A stretch of 64,000 nt of DNA from Bacillota bacterium (lineage in GTDB: Bacteria; Bacillota_I; Bacilli_A; Izemoplasmatales; Hujiaoplasmataceae). Location of the stretch: the NCBI GenBank assembly GCA_018816905.1, contig JAHIVB010000010.1, positions 62,001-126,000 on the forward strand, given 5' to 3'. The notes beneath the pieces were generated by a model. The model was not told the origin of the DNA. It did no database searches and saw nothing but the letters and a program-made list of their open reading frames with translations. Below, in pieces: positions 45,459 through 53,327 of the stretch. The translations under genes and the position numbers were made by a program. Numbering within the stretch: position 1 is the stretch's first letter; every line of letters begins with the position of its first letter.

Positions 45459-45962
45459 TTATTCACCTGATTTCAATTCTTCTTTTTTTGCAAGAGACAT
45501 GTTGACATGGCAATATCCCGAAGGATTCTTTTCTAAATAGTGTTGATGATAGGTTTCTGCATCGTAAAAGTCACTGGCTTGCTTGACAAACGTCGATAAT
45601 GGTTTGGTGTAGTTCTTTCTTGCCCCTTCGATGAATGTAAGCACTCGATCTTCGTCTTCTTTTGTAAACAAGAAGAATCCATTTCGGTATTGCACGCCGA
45701 AGTCGTGTCCTTGACGATTTCTTTGAGTCGGGTCCACGATTCTGAAAAAGTGTTCACAGATTTTATCTAAAGAAATGACTTCTTCGTCATATTCAATCCA
45801 GACGGCCTCTACGTGACCTGAATTATCGCATACATCCTTGTAAGTAGGATTTTCAGTCGGTCCGTCCGTATACCCTACTCTTGTGTTCATAATTCCTTTG
45901 AGTCTTTTATAATAATGTTCAACGCCCCAGAAACACCCTGCAGCGACAATGATTTTTTTCAT
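45459..45962 (-). CDS. msrA: Peptide methionine-S-sulfoxide reductase A
   Basis: Repairs oxidised methionine (S-epimer). 167 aa. The catalytic Cys is in AAGCFWGVEHYY; further signatures are TRVGYTDGPTENPTYKDVC and HDFGVQYRNGFFL. No MsrB domain is fused. Its ATG overlaps the tcdA stop. Confidence 0.96.
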   Translation of the reverse strand: MKKIIVAAGCFWGVEHYYKRLKGIMNTRVGYTDGPTENPTYKDVCDNSGHVEAVWIEYDEEVISLDKICEHFFRIVDPTQRNRQGHDFGVQYRNGFFLFTKEDEDRVLTFIEGARKNYTKPLSTFVKQASDFYDAETYHQHYLEKNPSGYCHVNMSLAKKEELKSGE

Positions 45963-46651
45963 GATGATGAACCTTCTTTCCGATAATGATTGAATACATG
46001 AGCCGCCAGCATCAAGCCTGCAACACTGGGGACAAAAGCGGTTGAACCTAATTTTACAGATTCATTGGATGACTTCGAGGGCGTTTCCGTTGAAAAGATG
46101 ACTTCTCGTTTCAATGACAACCCGGATTCTCTTGATAAAGCGCGATATCTTCTTGCCAAAGGACAAACGTTGGTCTTGTCAAGTGGTGCAATTTTAATTT
46201 TATCTGGTTCAAATTTGTTTGCGAATCCCATCGAGGAAATCATCTCGATATTTCGTTTTTCTATTTCTTTGGCAATCGCGATTTTCGCAGCCATATCATC
46301 AATGCATTCAATGACATAGTCGACTTTTTCTTCAAAAAAGATGAACAGATTTTCTTCGGTTGCTTTTTCGGTATGGATGATGACTTTACAATAGGGATTG
46401 ATTTTATGAATCCGCTCTTCCATTACTTCTGTCTTAAAAAGACCGAGTGTATCATCGAGTGCGATGATTTGACGGTTGATGTTGGATTCTGCGACTTGAT
46501 CGAAGTCGACAAGGATGATTCGTTGAAACCCGCTTCTAGCAATCGCTTCCGCTGCGAAAGACCCAACGCCGCCTAACCCAAAGATTAGAATCGTATGGTT
46601 GGTTATCGTATCGAAATCATTCGTGATAGCCTTTAATCGATCGAATCTCAT
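45959..46651 (-). CDS. tcdA: tRNA threonylcarbamoyladenosine dehydratase
   Basis: E1-like ATP-dependent enzyme that cyclises t6A37 in tRNA. 230 aa. The nucleotide-binding GLGGVGSFAAEAIARSGF is followed by LVDFDQVAESNINRQ and VIECIDDMAAK. MoeB/ThiF homologues need a ubiquitin-like partner, which is absent here, and the segment VCPLARRYRALSRE is typical of TcdA. The start at 46651 is set by GAGGAA; the frame is open to 46690 but would overlap the upstream gene. Confidence 0.9.
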   Translation of the reverse strand: MRFDRLKAITNDFDTITNHTILIFGLGGVGSFAAEAIARSGFQRIILVDFDQVAESNINRQIIALDDTLGLFKTEVMEERIHKINPYCKVIIHTEKATEENLFIFFEEKVDYVIECIDDMAAKIAIAKEIEKRNIEMISSMGFANKFEPDKIKIAPLDKTNVCPLARRYRALSRESGLSLKREVIFSTETPSKSSNESVKLGSTAFVPSVAGLMLAAHVFNHYRKEGSSS

Positions 46652-46689
46652 AAATTCCTCGCTAACAAATAAGGCTGCATCGGCAGCCA

Positions 46690-47130
46690 TTATTTTTTCT
46701 TCATATAATCAAACTTAAAAAATTTACGGCCTAAAAAGATAAGTGTGAATAGTAAGACTGCAAAAATCAAGACAAGAATGTTTGCAATGTAGTCTCGATT
46801 TCCACCCATGTAGTCATAAAATACCACGACGCCCAATATTCCAAAAATCGATATCAGACCCAAGAAAAAGAATTCATTCCTGTAGTTCGCTTTGACGACA
46901 CGTTTCAAATGGTCTTTTCTTAATAATAAAACAACGGTTCCAATCAACGAGATTGTAAAGTTTACAATCACAGTCCAAAGAATGAACTTGTTGATGTCAA
47001 GGTAAGAATCGACGTCAAAAATATAAGTGAATACCAAAACCAAAGGAAGAAATAAAATCATCATCCCATAAAACAAAATCGTGTTGATTTCATATTGAGA
47101 ATAGATTGGAGTTATTTTTTTCCCTTTCAT
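46690..47130 (-). CDS. Four-helix membrane protein, unknown
   Basis: 146 aa with four predicted membrane helices (about 20-40, 48-70, 86-106, 118-136) and a basic C-terminus (FKFDYMKKK). ATG at 47130 with GGAGGGAAG upstream. No family recognised. It overlaps the AI-2E transporter stop by one base, so it is cotranscribed. Confidence 0.68.
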   Translation of the reverse strand: MKGKKITPIYSQYEINTILFYGMMILFLPLVLVFTYIFDVDSYLDINKFILWTVIVNFTISLIGTVVLLLRKDHLKRVVKANYRNEFFFLGLISIFGILGVVVFYDYMGGNRDYIANILVLIFAVLLFTLIFLGRKFFKFDYMKKK

Positions 47131-48251
47131 CAAGTCTTCCCTCCACCTGGGGAAACAAGTACTTCGGTAGGCCGAGGTCTATTTTCTTTATAAAACTGGT
47201 AGAAGACCCGGATGCTCGCTGCCATTGGCGAAGCGAAGATAACACCAAGCGTACCGAACAAGCTTCCAAAGAATAGAATCGAAACGATGATGATGATTGG
47301 ATGCATCTCTAATTGTTGAGACATAATCAAAGGTTGGAAAATGTTTCCTTCGATGAACTGTAAAACCATGTTGATGGCTAGTACGAAAAATGGGTTGATC
47401 GAGCCTGAAATGAATGCGTATACGATGGGTGGGATGGCTGCTAATATACTTCCAAAATAAGGGATGATATTCGTTATTCCAACAATCAATCCAAATACAA
47501 GATAATACTGCATTCCAATCAATTTATAGACGATGACGGCAACAACACCAATCGCGCCCATCAAGAAAAGTTGTCCTCTCAAATATGAACCTACGGTCCG
47601 GTTCAGTCTATTGCCAAGGTCTGCGGCTTTCTTTTCCAGTTTTTGTGGGACGATCGAACGGAGACGGTCTCCGATTAATTCATAATCAAGTAGATAATAG
47701 ATCAGCAACATTGGTACAATCGCAACACTAGTGAATATTGGTAATGCAACGCTTGTAACATATGAAATTGCGGAAGGAACCAGAGTGCTTAGGAAATTAG
47801 CGATTAAATCGGTTTCGGAAATGTAAGTGTAGATTTGATCGTACAAGTCACGTCCTAAGATAAATTCGTCTCTCAAATCCGTTGTAAAATAATCAAGAAT
47901 TTTCTGGAAGTCGTTGTTAAAGAAGTTCGTGATTTCAGAAACGACAAAAGGTGTTACGAAATAAAAAATAGCGATGACGATAGCAATCGATACAATCAAC
48001 ACGATAGAAAGGGATAACCAACGAGGTCCAATACCTTTCCGCTCTAGTATTTTAATGAGTGGAAAAACAATCAAAGCGATTAAATAGGCAATCGCTATCG
48101 GTACAATCACACTTTTGATTGCCGATGTAATCCAATTCCAAAGCGATGAAAACTGAGTCGCCATGAAAAGGACAGCGAGTCCAAGAAGTGCAATCGCAAG
48201 AAATTTGATGATTCGATTGAGTTTCACGTCCGTAATCGGTGGTCTCTTCAA
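47130..48251 (-). CDS. AI-2E family transporter
   Basis: 373 aa, about eight membrane helices. Family hallmarks are the N-terminal helix pair, the amphipathic middle and the segment VGITNIIPYFGSILAAIPP near residue 270. Some family members export autoinducer-2; others are Na+/H+ antiporters or PerM-like, so the substrate is uncertain. First gene of the operon that runs to rluD, with a promoter at 48278-48283. Confidence 0.88.
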   Translation of the reverse strand: MKRPPITDVKLNRIIKFLAIALLGLAVLFMATQFSSLWNWITSAIKSVIVPIAIAYLIALIVFPLIKILERKGIGPRWLSLSIVLIVSIAIVIAIFYFVTPFVVSEITNFFNNDFQKILDYFTTDLRDEFILGRDLYDQIYTYISETDLIANFLSTLVPSAISYVTSVALPIFTSVAIVPMLLIYYLLDYELIGDRLRSIVPQKLEKKAADLGNRLNRTVGSYLRGQLFLMGAIGVVAVIVYKLIGMQYYLVFGLIVGITNIIPYFGSILAAIPPIVYAFISGSINPFFVLAINMVLQFIEGNIFQPLIMSQQLEMHPIIIIVSILFFGSLFGTLGVIFASPMAASIRVFYQFYKENRPRPTEVLVSPGGGKT

Positions 48252-48277
48252 ATAAAATCACTTCCTATCTATAGAAC

Positions 48278-48283
48278 ATTATA
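48278..48283 (-). promoter_or_regulatory. Extended -10 for the AI-2E to rluD operon
   Basis: TGCTATAAT on the minus strand, 27 nt before the start of the first gene; the -35 (GTTTCA at 17 nt) is poor. Confidence 0.6.
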
Positions 48284-48320
48284 GCATACTGTGGTTGAAA
48301 TGAAACAGGTGCCTCTAGAT

Positions 48321-49637
48321 TTATTCACAATCTTCAGCACAATCCGAGCAATGACCGGAGCATGATGAAGCGTTTTGAATTTTGCTGACTAGGGTGGAGT
48401 ATAAATTGTCCAAAGAGACACTTTCCTGTTCTCCGGAAACCGCGTCTTTGATGTTGATGGTTCTAGACTTCGCTTCTTCTTCACCAAATATTAAATAGAA
48501 TTTGGGATTTTGTCTTTCAGCTTGTTTGAACTGAGCCTTCAAGCTTCTATCAAAGAAGTCATAGTCCACAACCAATCCACCATGTCTTAAATTCATAATG
48601 AGTTCAAGGCCTTCCGATTTTACAGAGTCACCTAACATGATTAAGAAAGCATGGATGGATTCTTGTGGTCGTTTTCGGTTGAGACTCTCAAGTGCAAGCA
48701 ATAGTCTTTCCATTCCAAATGCAAAGCCAACTGCACTGAATTCTGGCCCTTCAAGCGTTTTGAATAAGTGGTTGTATCTTCCTCCACCACCGAGTGTAGC
48801 CTGGGCTCCCAAAGTTTCGAGATCAGCTTCTAGTTCAAATACGGTGTGGGTATAGTAATCTAAACCTCTGACCAAGTTTTTATCCACAATGTAGTCAATG
48901 TTCATACCATCGAGATAATCGAGCACTTTGTCGAAATGAGCTTTGTCCTTCTCGGATAAATCATCAATGGGCTTGGGAGCTTCTTTGATGGTAGGCGTGT
49001 CTCGATCGATTTTACAGTCGAGAACTCGATAAGGATTTTCAAGATATCTACGTTTACAGTCGTCGCAGAGATTCTCGACGTGTTTATCAAGATAACTGAC
49101 AAGCTTTTCTCTGTAAACGGCTTTGGAGTCGGTGTCACCCAAAGAATTGATTTTAACATATACATTTTGAAGATGAAGTGCTTTCAAAAGCGTATAGGAA
49201 TAAGCAATCATTTCAGCGTCGACAAGTGGAGAGTCCGAACCCAAGGCTTCAGCTCCAAACTGGTGAAACTGTCTTTGTCTGCCTTTTGCAGGACGTTCAT
49301 AACGAAACATTGGACCATAGTAATAATATTTAAGAGGCAGATTGGCATCTGCATATAATTTATTTTCAATAACGCTTCTTACAACGGAGGCAGTACCTTC
49401 CGGACGGAGTGTCAAAGAACGATCTCCCCTATCGAGAAAATCGTATGTTTCCTTTTTGACAATGTCGGTCGTGTCGCCAACACCACGGTGGAATAATTCA
49501 CTCGCCTCAAAAATCGGCGTTCTGATTTCCTTGAAATGATAAAGTTTTGAAACTTGATAGATGACGTCTTCCAGTTCTTGCCATTTTTCGACTTCACAGG
49601 GAAGAATGTCATAGGTTCCTCTGATTTTTGATATCAT
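48321..49637 (-). CDS. hisS: Histidyl-tRNA synthetase with Cys-rich C-terminal tail
   Basis: Class II synthetase charging tRNA-His. 438 aa. Motif 1 region RGTYDILPCE, motif 2 TLRPEGTASVVR and FRYERPAKGRQRQFHQFG, His-binding VRGLDYYTHTVFE, motif 3 AVGFAFGMERLLLALE. The anticodon domain follows from about residue 335. After the normal end come about 15 extra residues, SSCSGHCSDCAEDCE, with Cys426, Cys430, Cys433 and Cys437 and a His, which could bind a metal. Not a HisZ, since the HisRS catalytic motifs are complete. Confidence 0.97.
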   Translation of the reverse strand: MISKIRGTYDILPCEVEKWQELEDVIYQVSKLYHFKEIRTPIFEASELFHRGVGDTTDIVKKETYDFLDRGDRSLTLRPEGTASVVRSVIENKLYADANLPLKYYYYGPMFRYERPAKGRQRQFHQFGAEALGSDSPLVDAEMIAYSYTLLKALHLQNVYVKINSLGDTDSKAVYREKLVSYLDKHVENLCDDCKRRYLENPYRVLDCKIDRDTPTIKEAPKPIDDLSEKDKAHFDKVLDYLDGMNIDYIVDKNLVRGLDYYTHTVFELEADLETLGAQATLGGGGRYNHLFKTLEGPEFSAVGFAFGMERLLLALESLNRKRPQESIHAFLIMLGDSVKSEGLELIMNLRHGGLVVDYDFFDRSLKAQFKQAERQNPKFYLIFGEEEAKSRTINIKDAVSGEQESVSLDNLYSTLVSKIQNASSCSGHCSDCAEDCE

Positions 49638-49677
49638 TTTGCCTTTTCCCCAAACAAAACGGGTTTGGGAACTCCTT
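49635..49677 (-). promoter_or_regulatory. hisS translation-initiation region with intervening hairpin
   Basis: A strong AAGGAG (49672-49677) lies 34 bases before the ATG. Between them the hairpin CCCAAAC / GTTTGGG (49649-49669) could bring it closer. A weaker AAAAGG lies right before the ATG. No T-box sequence (AGGGTGG-type) is present in 49638-49761. Confidence 0.5.
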
Positions 49678-49761
49678 TCAACTGCATGAATTCATTATTT
49701 TAAGTTAAGACCATTGTAAAAAAATCTGAGACAATAAAATTCTCAATGAAAGCAATTTTAA

Positions 49762-49791
49762 GAAAAAATCGTCCTCTTTAAAAGGACGATA
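49762..49791 (-). terminator. acpP terminator
   Basis: ATCGTCCTTTTAAAGAGGACGAT stem region (ATCGTCCT / AGGACGAT arms) followed by a U-run on the minus strand. Confidence 0.9.
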
Positions 49792-49824
49792 TCCTACTGT
49801 AAGAGAGGTGGTTCACACATTCTT

Positions 49825-50085
49825 TTACTCGAAATATTTGTCGCTTACTTTTTCAACGACATAGTCAACCAAATCTTGTACATCTTTCATTTTAGTCGCT
49901 GCTTCATCTGAAATTGAAACTAAGAATTCGCTTTCGATTTGGTTGAATAATTCTAGTGCATCAAGTGAGTCCGCACCGAAATCATCTGCCAATGCAGCAT
50001 TCATCACGACTTTTTCAGCTTTTACGCCTAATTCTTCGACGATGATTTCTTTGATTTTTTCAAAGATTACTTGTACTTTATCCAT
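49825..50085 (-). CDS. acpP: Acyl carrier protein
   Basis: 86 aa acidic four-helix protein. The phosphopantetheine serine is in DDFGADSLDALEL. CGGAGG precedes the ATG by five bases. It has its own consensus promoter and a terminator, and no fatty-acid synthesis gene is adjacent. It could supply acyl groups for phospholipid synthesis together with plsY at the right end. Confidence 0.96.
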   Translation of the reverse strand: MDKVQVIFEKIKEIIVEELGVKAEKVVMNAALADDFGADSLDALELFNQIESEFLVSISDEAATKMKDVQDLVDYVVEKVSDKYFE

Positions 50086-50121
50086 TGTAGCCTCCGAGAT
50101 TTGTTTATTTCTACTGAAATA

Positions 50122-50150
50122 ATTATAGTTTATTTATTGATGTAAGTCAA
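50122..50150 (-). promoter_or_regulatory. acpP promoter
   Basis: TTGACT (50145-50150), 17-nt spacer, TATAAT (50122-50127): one base from consensus. Confidence 0.88.
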
Positions 50151-50166
50151 ACAAAAGCAGGAAATT

Positions 50167-50610
50167 TTATGTTCTTTCAAGTAAAATGGTGACCGGTCCG
50201 TCGTTGACTAGTGAAACTTGCATTTCAGCTTGAAAAATGCCCGTCTGAATCTCTTTGTTTAGAAGCATTTTTAGTTCTTGATTAAAGGCATCATAAAGCT
50301 TGTTTGCATTGATTGGATCCATGGAGGATGTAAAGGAAGGTCGGTTCCCGTCGGTAGTGTCTCCATAGAGTGTAAATTGTGAGACGGATAGAATCTCGCC
50401 GTCGATATCTTGGATCGATTTGTTCATCTTTCCTTCAGAATCAGAGAAAACTCTAAGTTTGGCGATTTTCCTTGCTAGATAAGACACTGTATTCATCGTA
50501 TCCGTTTGGTGAAAACCAACCAGTAGAAGGTATCCTTGATTAATCTTTGAAATGATTTTATCTTCTACTTGAACACTAGCTTGTGAAACTCGTTGAACCA
50601 CGACTTTCAT
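50167..50610 (-). CDS. dtd: D-aminoacyl-tRNA deacylase
   Basis: Removes D-amino acids mischarged on tRNA. 147 aa. Starts MKVVVQRVSQASVQVEDK. Catalytic motifs are SVSQFTLYGDT (SQFTL) and the C-terminal LVNDGPVTILLE (the NxGP-type motif appears as NDGPVT). ATG at 50610 with GAGGG seven bases upstream. The start overlaps the rel stop. Confidence 0.95.
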   Translation of the reverse strand: MKVVVQRVSQASVQVEDKIISKINQGYLLLVGFHQTDTMNTVSYLARKIAKLRVFSDSEGKMNKSIQDIDGEILSVSQFTLYGDTTDGNRPSFTSSMDPINANKLYDAFNQELKMLLNKEIQTGIFQAEMQVSLVNDGPVTILLERT

Positions 50611-52799
50611 CAGCATACCCTCTCAATCGAATAGATTCCTTTGATTTTTTGAAGATTGGCAATCACGTTATCTAGTTCCAACACATTTCCGATCTCGACC
50701 TTAAGACGGATTAATCCTTCTTTTACTTTATTGGTTTGTGCACTGACTTGATTGATTTTCGCCTTGGATGAAGTTGCGGTATTGATGATTTCTGCTAAGA
50801 TGTTGTCTCGATTCATGACAATGATCTTTAAATTCGTTTCGTATTTTTTGGTTACGTTTTGGCCCCAAAAAACATCCAATAATCGTTCTTTTTCAAATCC
50901 TTCGACATTTTTGCAGACATCTCTATGAACGACGATTCCAGCGTTTTTGGTGACATACCCGATGATTTCGTCTCCAAGTACGGGGTTGCAACAATTGGCA
51001 AGTTTGACGCTCGGATTGGTCAAACCTTCAACAATGATGTTGATATCAGAGTGAAGCGTTCTTAATTTTTGTTGTTTTCTCTCATCTGGGATTTTGTTGA
51101 TTTTATCAATCAACTCTTCTTCTGACAAGGTTTCTTTTCCGGTTAGAAGATTGATGGCTCCAATTGGAGATATGATGTTTTTTCCTATTTCATAATAGAA
51201 ATCTTCAACCGATTTGACACCTTTGTTTTCAAAGAATTCTTTACAGATTTTATCCGACAAAGGGATTTGAATTCTTCTGGACTGAATTTCTTTTTCAAAT
51301 TCGGATTGTCCTTTTTCAATTAAGAAATCTCGTCTTTGTTTATTCAAGAAGTTTTTGATTTTACTTCTAGCGTTTGAAGTTTTCGCTATTTTAAGCCAGT
51401 TATCATTTGGACCGACTGCATTCTGAGAAGTTTTGATTTCAACGACATCGCCCGTTTTCAAAGTGTAGTCGAGCGGCTGAATTTTACCGTTGACGATTGC
51501 GCCTACGGTTTTTTCGCCTACTTTGGTATGAATACGGAACGCGAAGTCAAGCGGAGTAGCTCCAGCAGATAAGTCGATGATGTCTCCATTTGGTGTAAAA
51601 ACATACACGTTGGCATTCAAAATGTCGTCAGTGAAAATGGAAAGAATTTCTTCTTCGGATTCGTTTTCTTCCGTAAATTTGATTAATTCGGAATACCATC
51701 TCAATTTAGAAGAAACGATGTCTTCGATATTTTTCCTTGTGGTTTGGCCCGTTTGAGATTCTTTGTATGCCCAATGAGCCGCAACGCCTTTTTCGGCTAT
51801 TTCATCCATTTCTTTGGTTCTAATCTGGATTTCATAGATCTTACCCTTATTGACAACCGTTGTATGCAACGATTGATACATATTCGGTTTTGGCATTGCA
51901 ATATAGTCTTTGAACCTTCCAGGAACCGGTATGAACCTGGAATGAACGATTCCTATCGCGCGATAACAATCGGATATCGTATCGACAATGACCCGTAAAG
52001 CAAGCAAGTCGTTGATTTCTTCAAAATCCAAGTGTTTTATTTTCATCTTTCTATAAACAGAATGAATGTTTTTGATTCTTCCGCTGATTTCAAAATGAAG
52101 CGTTTCTCTTTTAAGAATTTCTTCGAGCTCGCGTTCCATGACTTGTACGTCGGCTTCACGATTTCCTCTTTTATCGTTAATCATTCGAGCGATTTCAAGA
52201 TAGTCATTTGGATACAGATATTTGAATCCAAGATCTTCTAGTTCGGCTTTTAATCGATACATTCCCAGACGGTGTGCGATTGGAGCGAAAACGTCTAAGG
52301 TTTCTCTTGAAATTCTGATTTGTCTTTCTTCATCCAAATGATACAGCGTTCTCATATTATTCAGTCGGTCAGCGAGTTTGACAAAAATCACACGAATGTC
52401 TTTTGCCATCGCAAGAACCATTTTTTGATGATTCTTCACTTGCTGAGCAGCTTTTGAACCTTCATATGTCAACATATGCAATTTTGTAAGGCCTTCGACA
52501 ATGTCCGCTACTTCTTCTCCGAAAAGATTTTTGACTTCTTCATAATCGGTTTCGGTGTCTTCCAAGATATCATGAAGCAATCCAGCAACGATTGTATTTG
52601 GATCGACGCGATATTCTGCTAAAGTAATAGCGACTTGTACTGGATGAGTAATGTATTGATCTCCGGATTTTCTTAATTGACCCTCATGTTTCAAATAAGC
52701 AAAGTCAAAAGCGCGCCTGATGAAATCGAGGTGCTCTTTTTTGGATAGATAAGTTGATAGTTGTAACTCTAAGGGTTTATAAGCTTGATCGGGGGTCAA
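50610..52799 (-). CDS. rel: Bifunctional (p)ppGpp synthetase/hydrolase Rel
   Basis: Stringent-response enzyme. 729 aa. HD hydrolase domain with YITHPVQVAITLAEY and VAGLLHDILEDT; synthetase domain from about residue 230 with NMYQSLHTTVV. A TGS domain follows (about 395-455, VYVFTPNGDIIDLSAGATPL) and a C-terminal ACT domain. Both catalytic halves look intact, so it should make and degrade (p)ppGpp. Start TTG at 52799 behind GAAGGAAGG. It lies in the order recJ-apt-rel-dtd, as in Firmicutes. Confidence 0.97.
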   Translation of the reverse strand: MTPDQAYKPLELQLSTYLSKKEHLDFIRRAFDFAYLKHEGQLRKSGDQYITHPVQVAITLAEYRVDPNTIVAGLLHDILEDTETDYEEVKNLFGEEVADIVEGLTKLHMLTYEGSKAAQQVKNHQKMVLAMAKDIRVIFVKLADRLNNMRTLYHLDEERQIRISRETLDVFAPIAHRLGMYRLKAELEDLGFKYLYPNDYLEIARMINDKRGNREADVQVMERELEEILKRETLHFEISGRIKNIHSVYRKMKIKHLDFEEINDLLALRVIVDTISDCYRAIGIVHSRFIPVPGRFKDYIAMPKPNMYQSLHTTVVNKGKIYEIQIRTKEMDEIAEKGVAAHWAYKESQTGQTTRKNIEDIVSSKLRWYSELIKFTEENESEEEILSIFTDDILNANVYVFTPNGDIIDLSAGATPLDFAFRIHTKVGEKTVGAIVNGKIQPLDYTLKTGDVVEIKTSQNAVGPNDNWLKIAKTSNARSKIKNFLNKQRRDFLIEKGQSEFEKEIQSRRIQIPLSDKICKEFFENKGVKSVEDFYYEIGKNIISPIGAINLLTGKETLSEEELIDKINKIPDERKQQKLRTLHSDINIIVEGLTNPSVKLANCCNPVLGDEIIGYVTKNAGIVVHRDVCKNVEGFEKERLLDVFWGQNVTKKYETNLKIIVMNRDNILAEIINTATSSKAKINQVSAQTNKVKEGLIRLKVEIGNVLELDNVIANLQKIKGIYSIERVC

Positions 52800-52814
52800 A
52801 TGAAAACCTTCCTT

Positions 52815-53327
52815 CTAATATTGAATCAATACTTTAATTGGGAAATTCTTCAAACGTGCTCTTCCTTTTAATTCAGATAGTTCGATTAAAAATCCTAGTC
52901 CGACAACTTCTCCTCCGGCTGCTTCAACTAATTTGATCGTCGCTTCCATGGTTCCTCCGGTGGCGAGCAAGTCGTCCATAATGACGACTCTGTCCCCTTT
53001 AGAAATGGCGTCTTTATGCATACAGAGTGTATTATGACCATACTCTAAATCATAATCATAGGTCAAGACTTCTCTTGGAAGTTTTCCGGGTTTTCTTACG
53101 GGAATAAAACCAACCTGTAATAGAGCCGCTACGGGTGCACCTGTGATGAAACCTCTGGCATCTGGTCCAACTACTTTCGTTGCATTTAAAAGTCTTGAAA
53201 ATTCAGCCAATTCAGATATGGCAGCGTGAAAGGCTTCACCATCTCCAATCAGGCCTGTAATGTCTTTAAATTGGATTCCTTTGATTGGAAAATCAGGAAC
53301 GTTAATAATGTATTTTTCAAAATTCAT
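52815..53327 (-). CDS. apt: Adenine phosphoribosyltransferase
   Basis: Salvages adenine with PRPP to AMP. 170 aa, typical length. Starts MNFEKYIINVPDFPIKGIQF. The PRPP loop is VVIMDDLLATGGTMEA, and KLPREVLTYDYDLEYG precedes it. Start ATG at 53327 with GGAGG six bases upstream; it overlaps the end of recJ by 11 bases. Confidence 0.97.
   Translation of the reverse strand: MNFEKYIINVPDFPIKGIQFKDITGLIGDGEAFHAAISELAEFSRLLNATKVVGPDARGFITGAPVAALLQVGFIPVRKPGKLPREVLTYDYDLEYGHNTLCMHKDAISKGDRVVIMDDLLATGGTMEATIKLVEAAGGEVVGLGFLIELSELKGRARLKNFPIKVLIQY

Noticed and set aside
46690-47130. Truncated transporter fragment of the AI-2E gene
   Set aside because: It has its own ribosome site, four complete membrane helices and no resemblance to the AI-2E family; kept as an unknown gene.
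49584-49687. 17-codon ORF ending exactly at the hisS start (ATGA overlap), as a leader peptide
   Set aside because: It has no ribosome site of its own, and its sequence is explained by the hairpin and ribosome site of hisS.
49638-49824. T-box riboswitch upstream of hisS
   Set aside because: No T-box core or antiterminator sequence; the hairpin there is the acpP terminator.
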